A stretch of 64,000 bases of DNA from Litoreibacter albidus (GTDB lineage Bacteria > Pseudomonadota > Alphaproteobacteria > Rhodobacterales > Rhodobacteraceae), in the NCBI RefSeq assembly GCF_900107015.1, contig NZ_FNOI01000004.1, forward strand, positions 62,001 through 126,000, read 5' to 3'. The notes below the pieces were generated by a model that searched no databases, had not been told where the DNA came from, and was given only the letters and a program-made list of their open reading frames with translations. The translations under genes were made by a program, and so were the position numbers. Positions 9,059-19,116 of this stretch are shown here, piece by piece; within the stretch, counting starts at the first letter, position 1, and each line of letters begins with the position of its first letter.

Positions 9059-9862
9059 ATGACTAATATCAGAGACCTTGGAACACTACACGGCGACGTG
9101 TTGCTGTTTGGCGGTGCCTATTCCAACGCGCAGGCGCTGGACGCGCTGATCGCTGCAGCTGACGATCACGGCATCGCCCCGTCGCAGTGTATCTTTACCG
9201 GCGACGTTGTGGCCTACGGCGCTGATGCCTTGGGTTGCGCAACGCAGTTGGCTGCCTTCGGTTGCCCTGCCATTCGGGGCAATTGCGAACAGCAATTGCT
9301 TGACGGTGCGGACGATTGCGGATGCGGTTTTGGCGAAGGCACGGCCTGCGACGTTGCGTCCAAAACATGGTATACCCATGCTGCGGCGCAGATCGGCCCA
9401 CAGGCCGCCGCGCTATGGGCGGAGACGCCGGACTGGCTCACGTTTACGCACGCTGGCAAACGTTACGCCGTGATCCATGGCGGTGCGGACGCAGTGGCAA
9501 AATTCATCTGGCCGTCTGACGACGACACGGTTTTCATGGCCGAAATTGAGCGGGTAGAGGCGCGAACCGGAAAGGTAGACGGCGTGATCGCGGGGCATAG
9601 CGGGATTGCGTTTGAGCGGGCTTTGCCTGCGCGTGTCTGGATCAACGCGGGTGTCATCGGAATGCCGCCCCATGATGGCCGCTCTGCAACGCGCTATGCG
9701 ATTTTGTCGGACGATGGCGTCCGCTTTCATACGCTGCACTACGCGTATGAGGCCGCGGCCCAAGCAATGGAGGCCGCAGGCTTAACGCAAGGCTACGAGG
9801 TGGGTCTCAGAACCGGCATCTGGCCAAGCGAGGATGTGTTACCCGCGCAACTAAGGCGCTAG
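9059..9862 (+). CDS. Metallophosphoesterase family protein
   Basis: A 267-residue cytosolic protein starting MTNIRDLGTLHGDVLLFGG; an in-frame ATG 48 bases upstream exists but lacks family similarity. The fold resembles the calcineurin-like/YfcE group. The blocks are FTGDVVAYGADALGC (metal site GDxxxYG), AIRGNCEQQLL (GNCE, equivalent of GNH[ED]), VIHGGADAV and VIAGHSGIAF (GH). The first metal block is degenerate, with GGAYSN in place of DxHxN, so one metal ligand set may be altered. It could hydrolyse a phosphodiester or phosphomonoester; the substrate is unknown. Its 3' end lies two bases from the convergent xerD stop. Confidence 0.8.
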   Translation: MTNIRDLGTLHGDVLLFGGAYSNAQALDALIAAADDHGIAPSQCIFTGDVVAYGADALGCATQLAAFGCPAIRGNCEQQLLDGADDCGCGFGEGTACDVASKTWYTHAAAQIGPQAAALWAETPDWLTFTHAGKRYAVIHGGADAVAKFIWPSDDDTVFMAEIERVEARTGKVDGVIAGHSGIAFERALPARVWINAGVIGMPPHDGRSATRYAILSDDGVRFHTLHYAYEAAAQAMEAAGLTQGYEVGLRTGIWPSEDVLPAQLRR

Positions 9863-9863
9863 C

Positions 9864-10802
9864 CTAACCTTTCGCCAGCGGGTGGTGATCAAGCACCAGC
9901 TCTTTCAACCGCTCATCCAGCACATGGGTGTAGATTTCGGTGGTGGAGATATCCGCGTGCCCGAGCAGCGTCTGAATCGCCCGCAGGTCGGCCCCGTTCG
10001 CCAAGAGATGGGTCGCGAAGGCATGGCGCAACGTGTGCGGCGTGACCTTTGAAGGGTCAACTCCGCCCGCTACGGCAAGTTCTTTGATCAGCATATAGAA
10101 ACGGTGGCGCGTCAGATGGCCGCTTTTACCGCGCGAAGGGAACAAAAATTTCGACGTCGGCTTGCCCGCCGCCTGCGCCGCCGCATCTTGTGCGTCGCGG
10201 GTGCTGATCCAGACAGCGACCGCATCACGGGCCGACGCGGCCAATGGCACCATGCGTTCCTTATCGCCCTTGCCCCGCACCAAAAGCATACGAGGATCGC
10301 CCCGTGCGGCGGCGACAGGCAAAGTCACCAGCTCCGTCACACGCATGCCGGTGGCGTAGAGCAGCTCCATCAAGCAGGTGTTGCGCAGGCGGTCTTCGAC
10401 GCTACGCGCGGAGGTTTGCGCGGCGCCAAGCAGGCGATCGACCTCTTCGACACTCAAGGTTTTGGGCAGCGCTTTTTTGCGCCCTGGACCTTTAATCTGG
10501 ATGGCGGGGTTATCCTCACGCCAGCCTTCCTCATACGCAAATCGGTAGATTTGCTTTACCGCAGACAAACGGCGGGCGCGGGTTGAAGGGGCCAGCCCCT
10601 GATTGTCGCAATGGATCAAATAATCCTCAACATCGGCACGCGACGCGGAACCGAACGTGGGGCCACGGGCCGCCAGCCACCCGCCAAAATCCATAAGATC
10701 GCGCCCGTAGGCCAGCAACGTGTTCTCGGACGCGTCGAGTTCCGCAGCCTGCGCATCCAGAAACGTCTGGATCCAGCGTGACATGTCAGGCGTCAAGGTC
10801 AC
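9864..10802 (-). CDS. xerD: Tyrosine recombinase XerD
   Basis: A 312-residue site-specific recombinase that, with XerC, resolves chromosome dimers at dif under FtsK control. An N-terminal SAM-like core-binding domain (about 5-95) precedes the catalytic domain. The catalytic residues are visible: Arg154 (MRVTELV), Lys178 or 181 (GKGDKER), His256 and Arg259 (HTLRH), His282 (LGHADISTTEIY) and the nucleophile Tyr291. The length and the absence of phage genes nearby argue for the housekeeping protein and against an integrase. Its start overlaps the end of the upstream secreted protein gene by four bases, so the two are probably one transcript. Confidence 0.92.
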   Translation of the reverse strand: MTLTPDMSRWIQTFLDAQAAELDASENTLLAYGRDLMDFGGWLAARGPTFGSASRADVEDYLIHCDNQGLAPSTRARRLSAVKQIYRFAYEEGWREDNPAIQIKGPGRKKALPKTLSVEEVDRLLGAAQTSARSVEDRLRNTCLMELLYATGMRVTELVTLPVAAARGDPRMLLVRGKGDKERMVPLAASARDAVAVWISTRDAQDAAAQAAGKPTSKFLFPSRGKSGHLTRHRFYMLIKELAVAGGVDPSKVTPHTLRHAFATHLLANGADLRAIQTLLGHADISTTEIYTHVLDERLKELVLDHHPLAKG

Positions 10803-12376
10803 CCGCGCGGCCGTGTGATCAACGTATGCAGGGCCATGCGGCGCGAAATGTCCTCAAAGCCCAGATGGCGCAACGTACGCAGGCCGTTTTCCAGCGCCAG
10901 CGGGTCAGCCCCTGCCCCGTCCTCCATCATCTTGACCGCTTTGAGCGTCGCAAGGCCCAAATTGCCATCACTGATCAAGGCCGCCAAACTCTCCGCAGGA
11001 CCGTCTGTGGAGGCTGCCGTGGCAATTGCACTTTCTAACGCGTCTAGGTTGCCCGACTGCACAAGCTGTTTGATCGTAGCCGCATCGCCTTTCGCGATTG
11101 CGCCCCACAGCGCGGGCGTGTCAGAGGCAAGCGCATCCGAATTTGCAGCGGCTTCATAGGCCGGTGATAGCAGGACCAAGCGTGTTGCGTCGCTGCGCGC
11201 AGCATCAGGCAGCGATAGCTTCAAAGTGGCCTCGCCAAACATATGCGCCAAGGCAGGCTCCAGCCCCGCACGGCGCATCGCACGTACGGCATCAGGAAGG
11301 CGCGCCGCCACGTCGTCGGCATCGCCGCTCAAGAGCGCGTTTTCATAGCGCTGCACAGCGTCGACGCGGTCCCAAACTCCGCCAGACGCCGCCGGTTGGC
11401 GCTCCGTATAGATGGCAAGAAGCCGCGAGGCCGGAATGGCGCCCGTGCGGGCCAACCGCTCCGCCGCGCTAATGCGTGGCTTCCAACCGCCGTTCTCAGA
11501 CAACCCCGCATAGGCAAACGCGTTGGGCAAGGACGACAGTGGCAAGGCCTCGCCTATCGCCTCGTGCATACGGAACGACAGCGGCGTCACCCGCGCGGGC
11601 GTCGGCAGCGGCGCGTCGCCCTCAAACAGTTCTGGGTCCAAGAAACGCGCCAACAACGCATCCTCAGCGGGTGTCATCGCGTCCAGCGCTTTCGCCGTGC
11701 TAAGCGTCAGGTTTGCCGCGTCCCAGTCACCGGCGCGGGCCATACAGAAAATTCGGGCGGGATAGGTTGGCGACAAATCAGGCTGGCGCAGCATCCGCGC
11801 ACAAGCCGCGTCCTCCTCCCCGATAAGCAAGCTCACGTCGAACCAACGCTGAAACAGCGGCGCGGTGCCAGGGTCGGCACGGTCGAGCAACGCCTTCGCC
11901 TGATCAAGCGCCCCCATGGCCAGTAATTCATCGACGCGGGCCTGAAACAATGTCTCGCTTGCGCCGCTATCAACGGGCGGGGTCAGTTCTGCCAAAAGCA
12001 ACCGCCGCATCAGTTCAGCTAACGGCGCGGGCAAGTCGGGGCGCAAATCCGCCATTGTGGCCGCCAACGTATTCGAGCTGGTCGTGCCCCAAAAGCGCGG
12101 CGGAATACCGGTCACGCTACTGGGCACCAAGCCCACCGCGTCGCGGTTGGGCTTGCCCAAGGTCGTTGTCACAACCGCAGCAGGCGTTGCGGAGCGCGCG
12201 ATGTCGTCCGCAGGTTTTGCTTTCGGGGCTTTAGCACGCGCCACAGGCGCAGGGGCCACGACCGCATTAGACAGCCAGTCGATCGCTGACAGGGGTTCCT
12301 CGGCGCGCGCGCCGGAGATGGGCAGCGCGAAACTGCCTAAAGTCGCAAGTGCCGCGGCAAGTTTTCTAGTTTGCAT
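10799..12376 (-). CDS. Secreted protein of unknown function
   Basis: I do not recognise a characterised family. The 525-residue product begins with a Sec signal peptide (MQTRKLAAALATLGSFALPI) and a likely cut after ARA at residue 25. The mature part is rich in Ala, Leu and Asp with repeating helical stretches, suggesting an all-helical, possibly TPR-like repeat protein of the periplasm. The start overlaps the end of the small membrane protein gene by 11 bases, and its end overlaps xerD. This three-gene order opposite aroK suggests an envelope role coexpressed with xerD, but that is inference only. Confidence 0.7.
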   Translation of the reverse strand: MQTRKLAAALATLGSFALPISGARAEEPLSAIDWLSNAVVAPAPVARAKAPKAKPADDIARSATPAAVVTTTLGKPNRDAVGLVPSSVTGIPPRFWGTTSSNTLAATMADLRPDLPAPLAELMRRLLLAELTPPVDSGASETLFQARVDELLAMGALDQAKALLDRADPGTAPLFQRWFDVSLLIGEEDAACARMLRQPDLSPTYPARIFCMARAGDWDAANLTLSTAKALDAMTPAEDALLARFLDPELFEGDAPLPTPARVTPLSFRMHEAIGEALPLSSLPNAFAYAGLSENGGWKPRISAAERLARTGAIPASRLLAIYTERQPAASGGVWDRVDAVQRYENALLSGDADDVAARLPDAVRAMRRAGLEPALAHMFGEATLKLSLPDAARSDATRLVLLSPAYEAAANSDALASDTPALWGAIAKGDAATIKQLVQSGNLDALESAIATAASTDGPAESLAALISDGNLGLATLKAVKMMEDGAGADPLALENGLRTLRHLGFEDISRRMALHTLITRPRG

Positions 12377-12500
12377 CCAGTATGACCGGTTGATTCACCT
12401 CAACCCGACTTGGTGTCAGGTCGCCTAAATACGCATATCCGATTATACCGATGATGCCTATCACGATCAGAAAAATCAGAGCTTTTAGGAGCCTTATCAC
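12366..12500 (-). CDS. Small single-pass membrane protein, 44 residues
   Basis: A GTG start at 12498-12500 opens a 44-residue frame ending at TAG (12366-12368). The product is VIRLLKALIF followed by a hydrophobic helix (LIVIGIIGIIGYAYL) and a short extracytoplasmic tail, GDLTPSRVEVNQP then VILDAN. A basic N-terminus and one membrane segment predict an N-in protein. AAAAGG about eleven bases upstream could serve as ribosome-binding site. The frame overlaps the following secreted-protein gene by 11 bases (stop within its first codons), which supports a real coupled gene. The pattern of a hydrophobic helix, YAYLGD and a PVxLDAN end is one I believe recurs in Rhodobacterales, but I could not check this. 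Confidence 0.65.
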   Translation of the reverse strand: MIRLLKALIFLIVIGIIGIIGYAYLGDLTPSRVEVNQPVILDAN

Positions 12501-12613
12501 GCTGCATCTGCCTTTTGGTTGAGCACCTTGAGGTGCCGTCTTTTGTGCCTGTATGTTGATTCTTATATGGCTTTTCCACCAAGTTCACGCCATTCAGAGA
12601 AGAAATCAGTAAA

Positions 12614-13183
12614 TTGAGCGAGAGAATGCCACCCAACACCCTGACCCTGACCCGTCCTTTGGTGCTTGTCGGCATGATGGGCGCTGGCAAAACCGCCATT
12701 GGCGGAGCTTTGGCGCGCAAGCTTGGCGTGCAGTTCCTAGATAGCGACGAAGAGTTGGTGCGCGCGGCGGACCGCTCTATCGCAGAAATTTTCGAGCGGG
12801 ACGGCGAGGGCTTTTTTCGCGCGCGAGAGACCGAGGTGATCTCACGCCTGCTGGACGGGGTGCCTGCCGTACTGTCCACTGGCGGTGGCGCATTTCTTAG
12901 CGAGGTCAACCGGAAGTTGATCAACACCAAAGGCATATCGGTCTGGTTGCAAGCCGACCTGCCGCTGCTCTGGTCGCGCGTCCGGCACAAAACGACGCGC
13001 CCGTTGCTGCGCACGGATGATCCGCTCGCCACCCTCACAGAGATATTTAACGCCCGCACGCCGATCTACGCCCACGCACAACTTAGCGTGGAAGCACGGC
13101 CCGAATACTCCATCGACGACATGGCCGACAAAGTTATCCAAACGCTGAAAGACGCGAATTACCTGAAAGAGACCGACACGTGA
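12614..13183 (+). CDS. aroK: Shikimate kinase
   Basis: A cytosolic kinase of the shikimate pathway that phosphorylates shikimate at the 3-position. The P-loop GMMGAGKT is near residue 24. DSDEELV carries the Asp that binds shikimate and Mg2+, and STGGGAFL and the lid Arg region (TTRPLLRTDDP) are present. Two starts compete: TTG at 12614, with GAAGAAA about ten bases upstream, and ATG at 12626, which has GAGAG almost touching it. I keep the TTG because its spacing is better; the ATG form would be 185 residues. The stop overlaps the aroB start as GTGA, so the two are coupled. Confidence 0.93.
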   Translation: MSERMPPNTLTLTRPLVLVGMMGAGKTAIGGALARKLGVQFLDSDEELVRAADRSIAEIFERDGEGFFRARETEVISRLLDGVPAVLSTGGGAFLSEVNRKLINTKGISVWLQADLPLLWSRVRHKTTRPLLRTDDPLATLTEIFNARTPIYAHAQLSVEARPEYSIDDMADKVIQTLKDANYLKETDT

Positions 13184-14301
13184 CCCACACGCATGAAACC
13201 GTCCACGTTGCCTTGGGCGACAGAAGCTACCGCATTGAAATCGGCCACGGGCTGCTGGCGGATGCGGGTAAATGGGTCGCGCCGATGTTGTCACGGCCAC
13301 GGGTCGCGGTTGTAACGGATGACACCGTCGGGCCGCTGCATCTCGACACGTTGCGTGCGGGGCTAGAAGCGTCGGGCGTTGAGATGACGCATCTGACACT
13401 GCCCGCAGGCGAGGCCACCAAATGCTGGCGTTTTCTAAGCGAAACCGTCGAATGGCTGCTGGAGCAAAAGGTCGAGCGCGGCGACATGGTCGTGGCGTTC
13501 GGTGGCGGGGTGATTGGTGATCTGGTCGGTTTCGCCGCCGCGATTTTGCGCCGTGGGGTGCGGTTCGTGCAAATCCCGACGTCGCTTTTGGCGCAGGTCG
13601 ACAGCTCCGTCGGGGGCAAGACTGCCATTAACTCCCCTCACGGGAAAAACCTCATCGGCGCCTTCCACCAACCCGCGCTGGTTCTGGCCGACGTCGCCGT
13701 CCTTGGCACGATGACGGAACGCGACTTTCTGGCGGGCTACGGCGAGGTGGTCAAATACGGGCTGTTGGGCGATGCCGCGTTCTTCGACTGGTTGGAACGC
13801 AACGCCCCAGCTTTGGCGGCAGGCGACATCGACAAACGGATCGAGGCCGTACGGTGGTCGTGCCAGATGAAGGCCGACATCGTCGCGCGTGACGAAACGG
13901 AGCAAGGCGACCGTGCGTTGCTAAACCTCGGGCATACGTTCGGTCACGCGCTAGAGGCTGCGACCGGTTATTCCGACCGACTGCTCCACGGCGAAGGCGT
14001 GGCCATTGGCTGCGCGCTGGCGTTTGAAGTGTCTTCGCGTCTTGGCCTGTGCGCACAAGAAGATCCAAGCCGCGTGCGCGCGCATCTGAAAGCGATGGGC
14101 ATGAAAACGGACCTTAACGACATCGCGGGCGCCCTACCCGACGCGGACACGCTGATGACGTTGATGGGGCAGGATAAGAAGGTCACGCAAGGCACGTTGA
14201 ACTACATCATGGCACGCGGCATTGGCGCAGCTTTTGTAACGTCCGATGTGGACCCCAAGGTGGTCAAATCAGTCCTAGAGGACGCGCTGGCCCTTGCCTA
14301 G
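13180..14301 (+). CDS. aroB: 3-Dehydroquinate synthase
   Basis: This NAD+- and metal-dependent enzyme (373 residues) converts DAHP to 3-dehydroquinate, the second step of aromatic amino acid synthesis. The glycine-rich NAD site [14 protein letters not shown], the substrate block [19 protein letters not shown] and the metal-binding HTFGHALE and LHGEGVAIG histidines are all present. The GTG start overlaps the aroK stop by four bases. Its stop codon shares CTA(G) with the convergent transglycosylase gene. The aroK-aroB order is widely conserved in proteobacteria. Confidence 0.95.
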   Translation: MTHTHETVHVALGDRSYRIEIGHGLLADAGKWVAPMLSRPRVAVVTDDTVGPLHLDTLRAGLEASGVEMTHLTLPAGEATKCWRFLSETVEWLLEQKVERGDMVVAFGGGVIGDLVGFAAAILRRGVRFVQIPTSLLAQVDSSVGGKTAINSPHGKNLIGAFHQPALVLADVAVLGTMTERDFLAGYGEVVKYGLLGDAAFFDWLERNAPALAAGDIDKRIEAVRWSCQMKADIVARDETEQGDRALLNLGHTFGHALEAATGYSDRLLHGEGVAIGCALAFEVSSRLGLCAQEDPSRVRAHLKAMGMKTDLNDIAGALPDADTLMTLMGQDKKVTQGTLNYIMARGIGAAFVTSDVDPKVVKSVLEDALALA

Positions 14302-14912
14302 CTTCCCAAGATGACACGCACGTAATTACGCGTCTCGCGGTATGGCGGGACGCCGCCATGCTTCTTCACCGCACCCGGCCCCGCGTTATAAGCCGCAAGT
14401 GCCAGACGCCAACTGCCAAAGATGCGGTACATCTGCTTGAGATACCGCGCGCCGCCCTCAAGGTTTTGCTTGGGATCACGCGGGTTCACCCGCAGCTTCT
14501 TCGCCGTGCCCGGCATCAACTGCGCAAGGCCAATCGCCCCCGCATGGGACACCGCGTGAGGCTTCCAGCCACTTTCCTGCTGCACAAGGCGCAAGAACAG
14601 ATCGGTGGGAATACCATGCTTGCGTGCGGCGCTTTTGGCGTCTTCGAGATACACACCTTTATACGAGCCGCGATAGCGCGGGATCGCCGTAGCGCCCACA
14701 CCGTAAGATATCTTCTTGGTGCCCGGCTGTAGCTTGGTGGAGCCTTTGTATTGCGACGACAGGCGGCCATCCAGAAGGCGCGCTTGCGAGCTAAACAACT
14801 TTGATCGATTGCTTGTCGACCCCGAGGAAACCAGCCCTTCGGCAATTGATTCACGCGGGAACGACGGCGCGGCCAAGGCGAAGGCCATCAATGCAACCAA
14901 GAGCTTACGCAT
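14298..14912 (-). CDS. Lytic transglycosylase (SLT domain), secreted
   Basis: A 204-residue product starting [19 protein letters not shown], a Sec signal peptide. The C-terminal half holds the SLT/goose-lysozyme-like domain with the catalytic Glu in [12 protein letters not shown], then [13 protein letters not shown] and AYNAGPGAV. It would cleave murein glycan strands between MurNAc and GlcNAc with formation of 1,6-anhydroMurNAc, the compound that AnmK (19163-20275) recycles. A GTG five codons upstream is a possible but less likely start. The gene ends on top of the aroB stop on the other strand. Confidence 0.88.
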   Translation of the reverse strand: MRKLLVALMAFALAAPSFPRESIAEGLVSSGSTSNRSKLFSSQARLLDGRLSSQYKGSTKLQPGTKKISYGVGATAIPRYRGSYKGVYLEDAKSAARKHGIPTDLFLRLVQQESGWKPHAVSHAGAIGLAQLMPGTAKKLRVNPRDPKQNLEGGARYLKQMYRIFGSWRLALAAYNAGPGAVKKHGGVPPYRETRNYVRVILGS

Positions 14913-15083
14913 ATTTACAAGATCCACTCACCGACAAGAACTGCGCGCAACATAGCGGATTTGACGGGTTTCGCTACCCCCAGAGCGATATTGCGCGCCA
15001 GCCAGAGTGAGGTTGTAAGTCTCCCATTAACCAAATACCGACGATATAAGATCACCAAAGCAAGATTCGGGAGACGCACGCAT

Positions 15084-15593
15084 ATGGCCGGTTCAGTTAA
15101 CAAAGTCATTCTCATCGGCAACTTGGGGCGCGACCCTGAAGTCCGCAATTTCCAGAACGGTGGCAAGGTTTGTAACCTGCGCATCGCCACGTCCGAGACG
15201 TGGAAAGACAAGAACACAGGCGAACGCCGCGAGAAAACAGAATGGCACTCCGTTGCTATTTTCCAAGAAGGTCTGGTTCGCATTGCCGAGCAGTACCTGC
15301 GCAAAGGCTCCAAGGTTTACATCGAAGGCGCGTTGCAAACACGTAAATGGCAAGACCAAAGCGGCGCTGACCGTTACAGCACCGAAGTTGTCCTGCAAGG
15401 CTTCGGCGGCACGCTCACCATGCTCGACGGCCCGAACGGCGGCGGCTCCGGTGGTGGTGGTGGCGGCGGCAACTACGGCGGTGGCGGTGGCTACGGCGGC
15501 GACCCAATGGGCGGCGGTTACGACAGCGGCCCATCCGGCGGCGGCGGTCAATCCAGCCCGTCGAGCGACATCGACGACGAAATTCCGTTCTAA
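15084..15593 (+). CDS. ssb: Single-stranded DNA-binding protein
   Basis: A 169-residue SSB that coats single-stranded DNA in replication, repair and recombination. The OB fold occupies residues 1-115 ([18 protein letters not shown], then [10 protein letters not shown] and [11 protein letters not shown]). A glycine-rich linker of about 40 residues and the acidic tail DIDDEIPF, which docks partner proteins such as RecJ and the polymerase clamp loader, follow. An upstream in-frame extension to 14961 has no SSB similarity, and the ATG at 15084 is preceded by GGGAG. A strong terminator follows the gene. Confidence 0.95.
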   Translation: MAGSVNKVILIGNLGRDPEVRNFQNGGKVCNLRIATSETWKDKNTGERREKTEWHSVAIFQEGLVRIAEQYLRKGSKVYIEGALQTRKWQDQSGADRYSTEVVLQGFGGTLTMLDGPNGGGSGGGGGGGNYGGGGGYGGDPMGGGYDSGPSGGGGQSSPSSDIDDEIPF

Positions 15594-15614
15594 GACACAT
15601 AGAACACGCAAAAT

Positions 15615-15641
15615 AAAAGGGGCCTTTCAGGGCCCCTTTTT
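15615..15641 (+). terminator. Intrinsic terminator after ssb
   Basis: AAAAGGGGCC (15615-15624) pairs with GGCCCCTTTT (15631-15640) across a six-base loop, followed by a further T. The symmetry of the A and T flanks means it could also work for the helicase gene arriving on the other strand. Confidence 0.88.
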
Positions 15642-15693
15642 CGTTACTGGTCATGTTCGCGGAAGGCTTACGCCGCCTTCCGCTTTAGGTCAG

Positions 15694-17019
15694 TCATGCA
15701 GCCGCATTTGCCGGACCTTGGCCCCGACGACGACGGTTGCGCTTGCGCTTCGGCGCACCGCCCGACGGGGCTTCGCCGCCTGCGGCTTTGGGTTTGCCTT
15801 GACCGCGGCGAGCACCGCCGCCAGCCGGGCGGCCGCCACCGCGATTGCCACCGCCACCGCGTGCGGGCTTCTTCTCTTCCTCAGACGGGGACCAACGACG
15901 GCCACCGACCACGGGAATTGTGATCTTCAGCAGTTTCTCGATGTCTTTCAACTCGCCCATCTCATCAGGCGCGCAGAAGGCAATCGCCTCCCCTTCGCGG
16001 CCCGCACGGGCGGTCCGCCCGATGCGGTGGACATAGCTTTCCGGCACATTCGGCAGGTCGTAGTTGTAAACGAAGCCCACGCCTGGAATGTCAATACCGC
16101 GGGCCGCAACGTCCGTTGCCACAAGGATTTTCAAGTCGCCCGCCTTGAACGCTGCTAAAGAGCGGTCGCGGTGGTTTTGGGACTTGTTGCCGTGGATGGA
16201 CCCAGCGGCGAAGCCCTTTTTATCAAGCAGCTTCATAAGCTTTTCTGCACCGTGCTTGGTGCGGCAGAACACCAGCGCAAGGTCGTCGCGGTGCTTATCC
16301 ATCAGCTCCACCAGCAGGTCGTTCTTTGCAGCCTTGGCGATATAGTGAACGCTTTGCGTGATCTTGTCCGCAGTCTTGCCCGGAGCTGCAACCTGTACGC
16401 GGCGCGGGTGGTCAAGATATGTCGCGGCGAGTTCTTCCATAAGTTTCGGCATCGTGGCCGAGAACAGCAGCGTCTGGCGGTCTTTGGGCAGCAACGGCGC
16501 AATTTGGCGCAGCGCGTGGATAAAGCCCATGTCGAGCATCTGGTCGGCTTCATCGAGCACCAGATACTTCGCCTCGCCCAGCACCACTGCCTTTTGTTGC
16601 AGCAAGTCAATCAGACGGCCGGGCGTGGCGACCAGAATGTCTGTCCCCCGCTCCAGCGCTTTCTTCTGCGGATTGATCGACACGCCACCAACGACCATGT
16701 TGATCTTCAGATGGCCGCCACCTTGGAACATTTTCAGGTTGTCACAAATCTGCTTTGCCAGCTCGCGCGTCGGCGCAAGGATCAGGCCGCGCACGGTGCG
16801 CGGTGCAGGCTTGGTGCCAAGTTTTACAAGGTTGTGGATGATCGGCAGGCCGAATGCGGCCGTTTTGCCGGTACCTGTCTGGGCCAACCCCATAACGTCG
16901 CGGCCGGTCAGAATGATCGGAATTGCTTCCTCTTGGATCGGGGTCGGGTTGGTAATGCCGTTTTCGACGAGTTTCTCTGCGATTTTCGGGGAAATCCCCA
17001 AAGCTTCAAACTTGTTCAA
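15694..17019 (-). CDS. DEAD-box RNA helicase, RhlE-like
   Basis: An ATP-dependent RNA helicase of 441 residues. It has the Q motif region (FEALGISPKI), Walker A AQTGTGKTAAFG, the VLDEADQML box, SATMP, and the motif VI HRIGRTARAG. A C-terminal tail of about 70 residues is rich in Gly, Arg and Lys (for example RGGGGNRGGGR) and would bind RNA nonspecifically. Such proteins act in ribosome assembly, mRNA decay or cold adaptation. The start is TTG (17019-17017), supported by AGAGGA eight bases upstream. A tiny ATG-ACT-TGA frame lies between that site and the TTG. Confidence 0.9.
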   Translation of the reverse strand: MNKFEALGISPKIAEKLVENGITNPTPIQEEAIPIILTGRDVMGLAQTGTGKTAAFGLPIIHNLVKLGTKPAPRTVRGLILAPTRELAKQICDNLKMFQGGGHLKINMVVGGVSINPQKKALERGTDILVATPGRLIDLLQQKAVVLGEAKYLVLDEADQMLDMGFIHALRQIAPLLPKDRQTLLFSATMPKLMEELAATYLDHPRRVQVAAPGKTADKITQSVHYIAKAAKNDLLVELMDKHRDDLALVFCRTKHGAEKLMKLLDKKGFAAGSIHGNKSQNHRDRSLAAFKAGDLKILVATDVAARGIDIPGVGFVYNYDLPNVPESYVHRIGRTARAGREGEAIAFCAPDEMGELKDIEKLLKITIPVVGGRRWSPSEEEKKPARGGGGNRGGGRPAGGGARRGQGKPKAAGGEAPSGGAPKRKRNRRRRGQGPANAAA

Positions 17020-17091
17020 GTCATGTCCTCTCGTGACATGTGGGCCCCACGCCTAAAGCGGCGGTGAGGTCGCGTTAAATTGGTCGTGGAG

Positions 17092-17269
17092 GCGTATCCT
17101 CCACCGGACCCATTCGCGTGAATATCGGGAACGTCTCTGCTGCGGCGGTGCAGGCCTTGCCTATTATGCAAAGCTCACGCGGCACCATAAGTGCGCAGGC
17201 TTGTCACGCAAATGCGCCCTACGCAGACATAAGTCAAGCCCAAGGCCGGATTTGGGGTGGAGGATACGC
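17092..17269. repeat. 14-base perfect inverted repeat spanning the helicase/mur intergenic region
   Basis: GCGTATCCTCCACC at 17092-17105 recurs inverted as GGTGGAGGATACGC at 17256-17269. The left arm is also part of a local hairpin, GTGGAGG-CGTAT-CCTCCAC (17086-17104). The 298 bases between the two divergent genes (17020-17317) hold no convincing frame and otherwise only promoter-like AT-rich patches. The arms could be paired operator sites, long-range RNA pairing, or ends of a small non-coding mobile element; no flanking target duplication is evident. Confidence 0.5.
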
Positions 17270-17317
17270 ACCGCCGCGCTTAAAATGTATCTCAACGACG
17301 TGGGGGGCCTCAATCCG

Positions 17318-17725
17318 ATGGGAAAATCAATTATCAGCCGGTCGGCCGAACGCGGCCTACGGATGACCGGCCAGCGCCGCGTTATCGCCAAGGTGCTGGA
17401 AGAGGCCGAAGACCACCCCGACGTTGAGGAGTTGCACGCCCGCGCCTCGGCGCTGGATGCGGGGATTTCCATTGCCACGGTGTACCGCACGGTCAAGCTG
17501 TTCGAAGAGGCCGGCCTGCTTGAGCGGCTGGAGTTCGGCGACGGGCGCGCGCGCTACGAGGACGCTGAGCGCGAACACCACGACCATCTGATCGACATGC
17601 AAACCGGCGAAGTCATTGAATTCGTCGACCCCGAGATCGAAGAACTGCAAGAACGGATCGCCAAACGCCTGGGCTACAGCCTGAAGGGCCACCGCTTGGA
17701 GTTATATGGGGTGAAGGACAGCTAG
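17318..17725 (+). CDS. Fur-family metalloregulator, Mur-like
   Basis: A 135-residue Fur-family repressor (MGKSIISRSAERGLRMTGQRR). The winged helix covers residues about 1-80, with ISIATVYRTVKLFEEAGL as the recognition region, followed by a metal-binding dimer domain with EHHDHLID. There is no cysteine in the whole protein, so the structural CxxC zinc site of classical Fur is absent; this matches Mur, the Mn2+/Fe2+-responsive regulator of alphaproteobacteria. The start is chosen at 17318 because GGGGGG lies about eight bases upstream. It lies 100 bases upstream of eno. Targets cannot be read from this window. Confidence 0.85.
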   Translation: MGKSIISRSAERGLRMTGQRRVIAKVLEEAEDHPDVEELHARASALDAGISIATVYRTVKLFEEAGLLERLEFGDGRARYEDAEREHHDHLIDMQTGEVIEFVDPEIEELQERIAKRLGYSLKGHRLELYGVKDS

Positions 17726-17736
17726 GCACCGGCGCC

Positions 17737-17748
17737 GTTAGCGCTAAC
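17737..17748. promoter_or_regulatory. Palindromic operator candidate upstream of eno
   Basis: GTTAGCGCTAAC is a perfect 12-base palindrome with a central CG step, 10 bases before the proposed -35 box of eno. The shape is typical of LacI-family operators. A central-carbon regulator of the CceR/PckR kind is one possibility (inference). Confidence 0.5.
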
Positions 17749-17758
17749 TGCACGCGAC

Positions 17759-17787
17759 TTGCCCTTGTCACATTGGCCCTCTATACC
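17759..17787 (+). promoter_or_regulatory. Sigma-70-type promoter for eno
   Basis: TTGCCC (17759-17764) and TATACC (17782-17787) are separated by exactly 17 bases. The -10 box ends 38 bases before the eno ATG. Both hexamers are good matches for alphaproteobacterial housekeeping promoters. Confidence 0.6.
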
Positions 17788-17807
17788 CTGCCGCAACGGT
17801 AACCTGA

Positions 17808-19103
<1,296 letters not shown>

Positions 19104-19116
19104 GCGCCCCTCACGC

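Noticed and set aside
9864-10802. Tyrosine recombinase as sign of a phage or integrative element
   Set aside because: Length and XerD-like sequence, housekeeping neighbours and no att repeats or phage genes nearby.
12513-12526. GCACCT-TG-AGGTGC near-perfect palindrome
   Set aside because: A two-base loop cannot form a stable hairpin and no T-run follows; it could at most be an operator, with no support.
15436-15555. GGC-rich repetitive stretch in ssb
   Set aside because: Explained by the normal glycine-rich linker of the protein.
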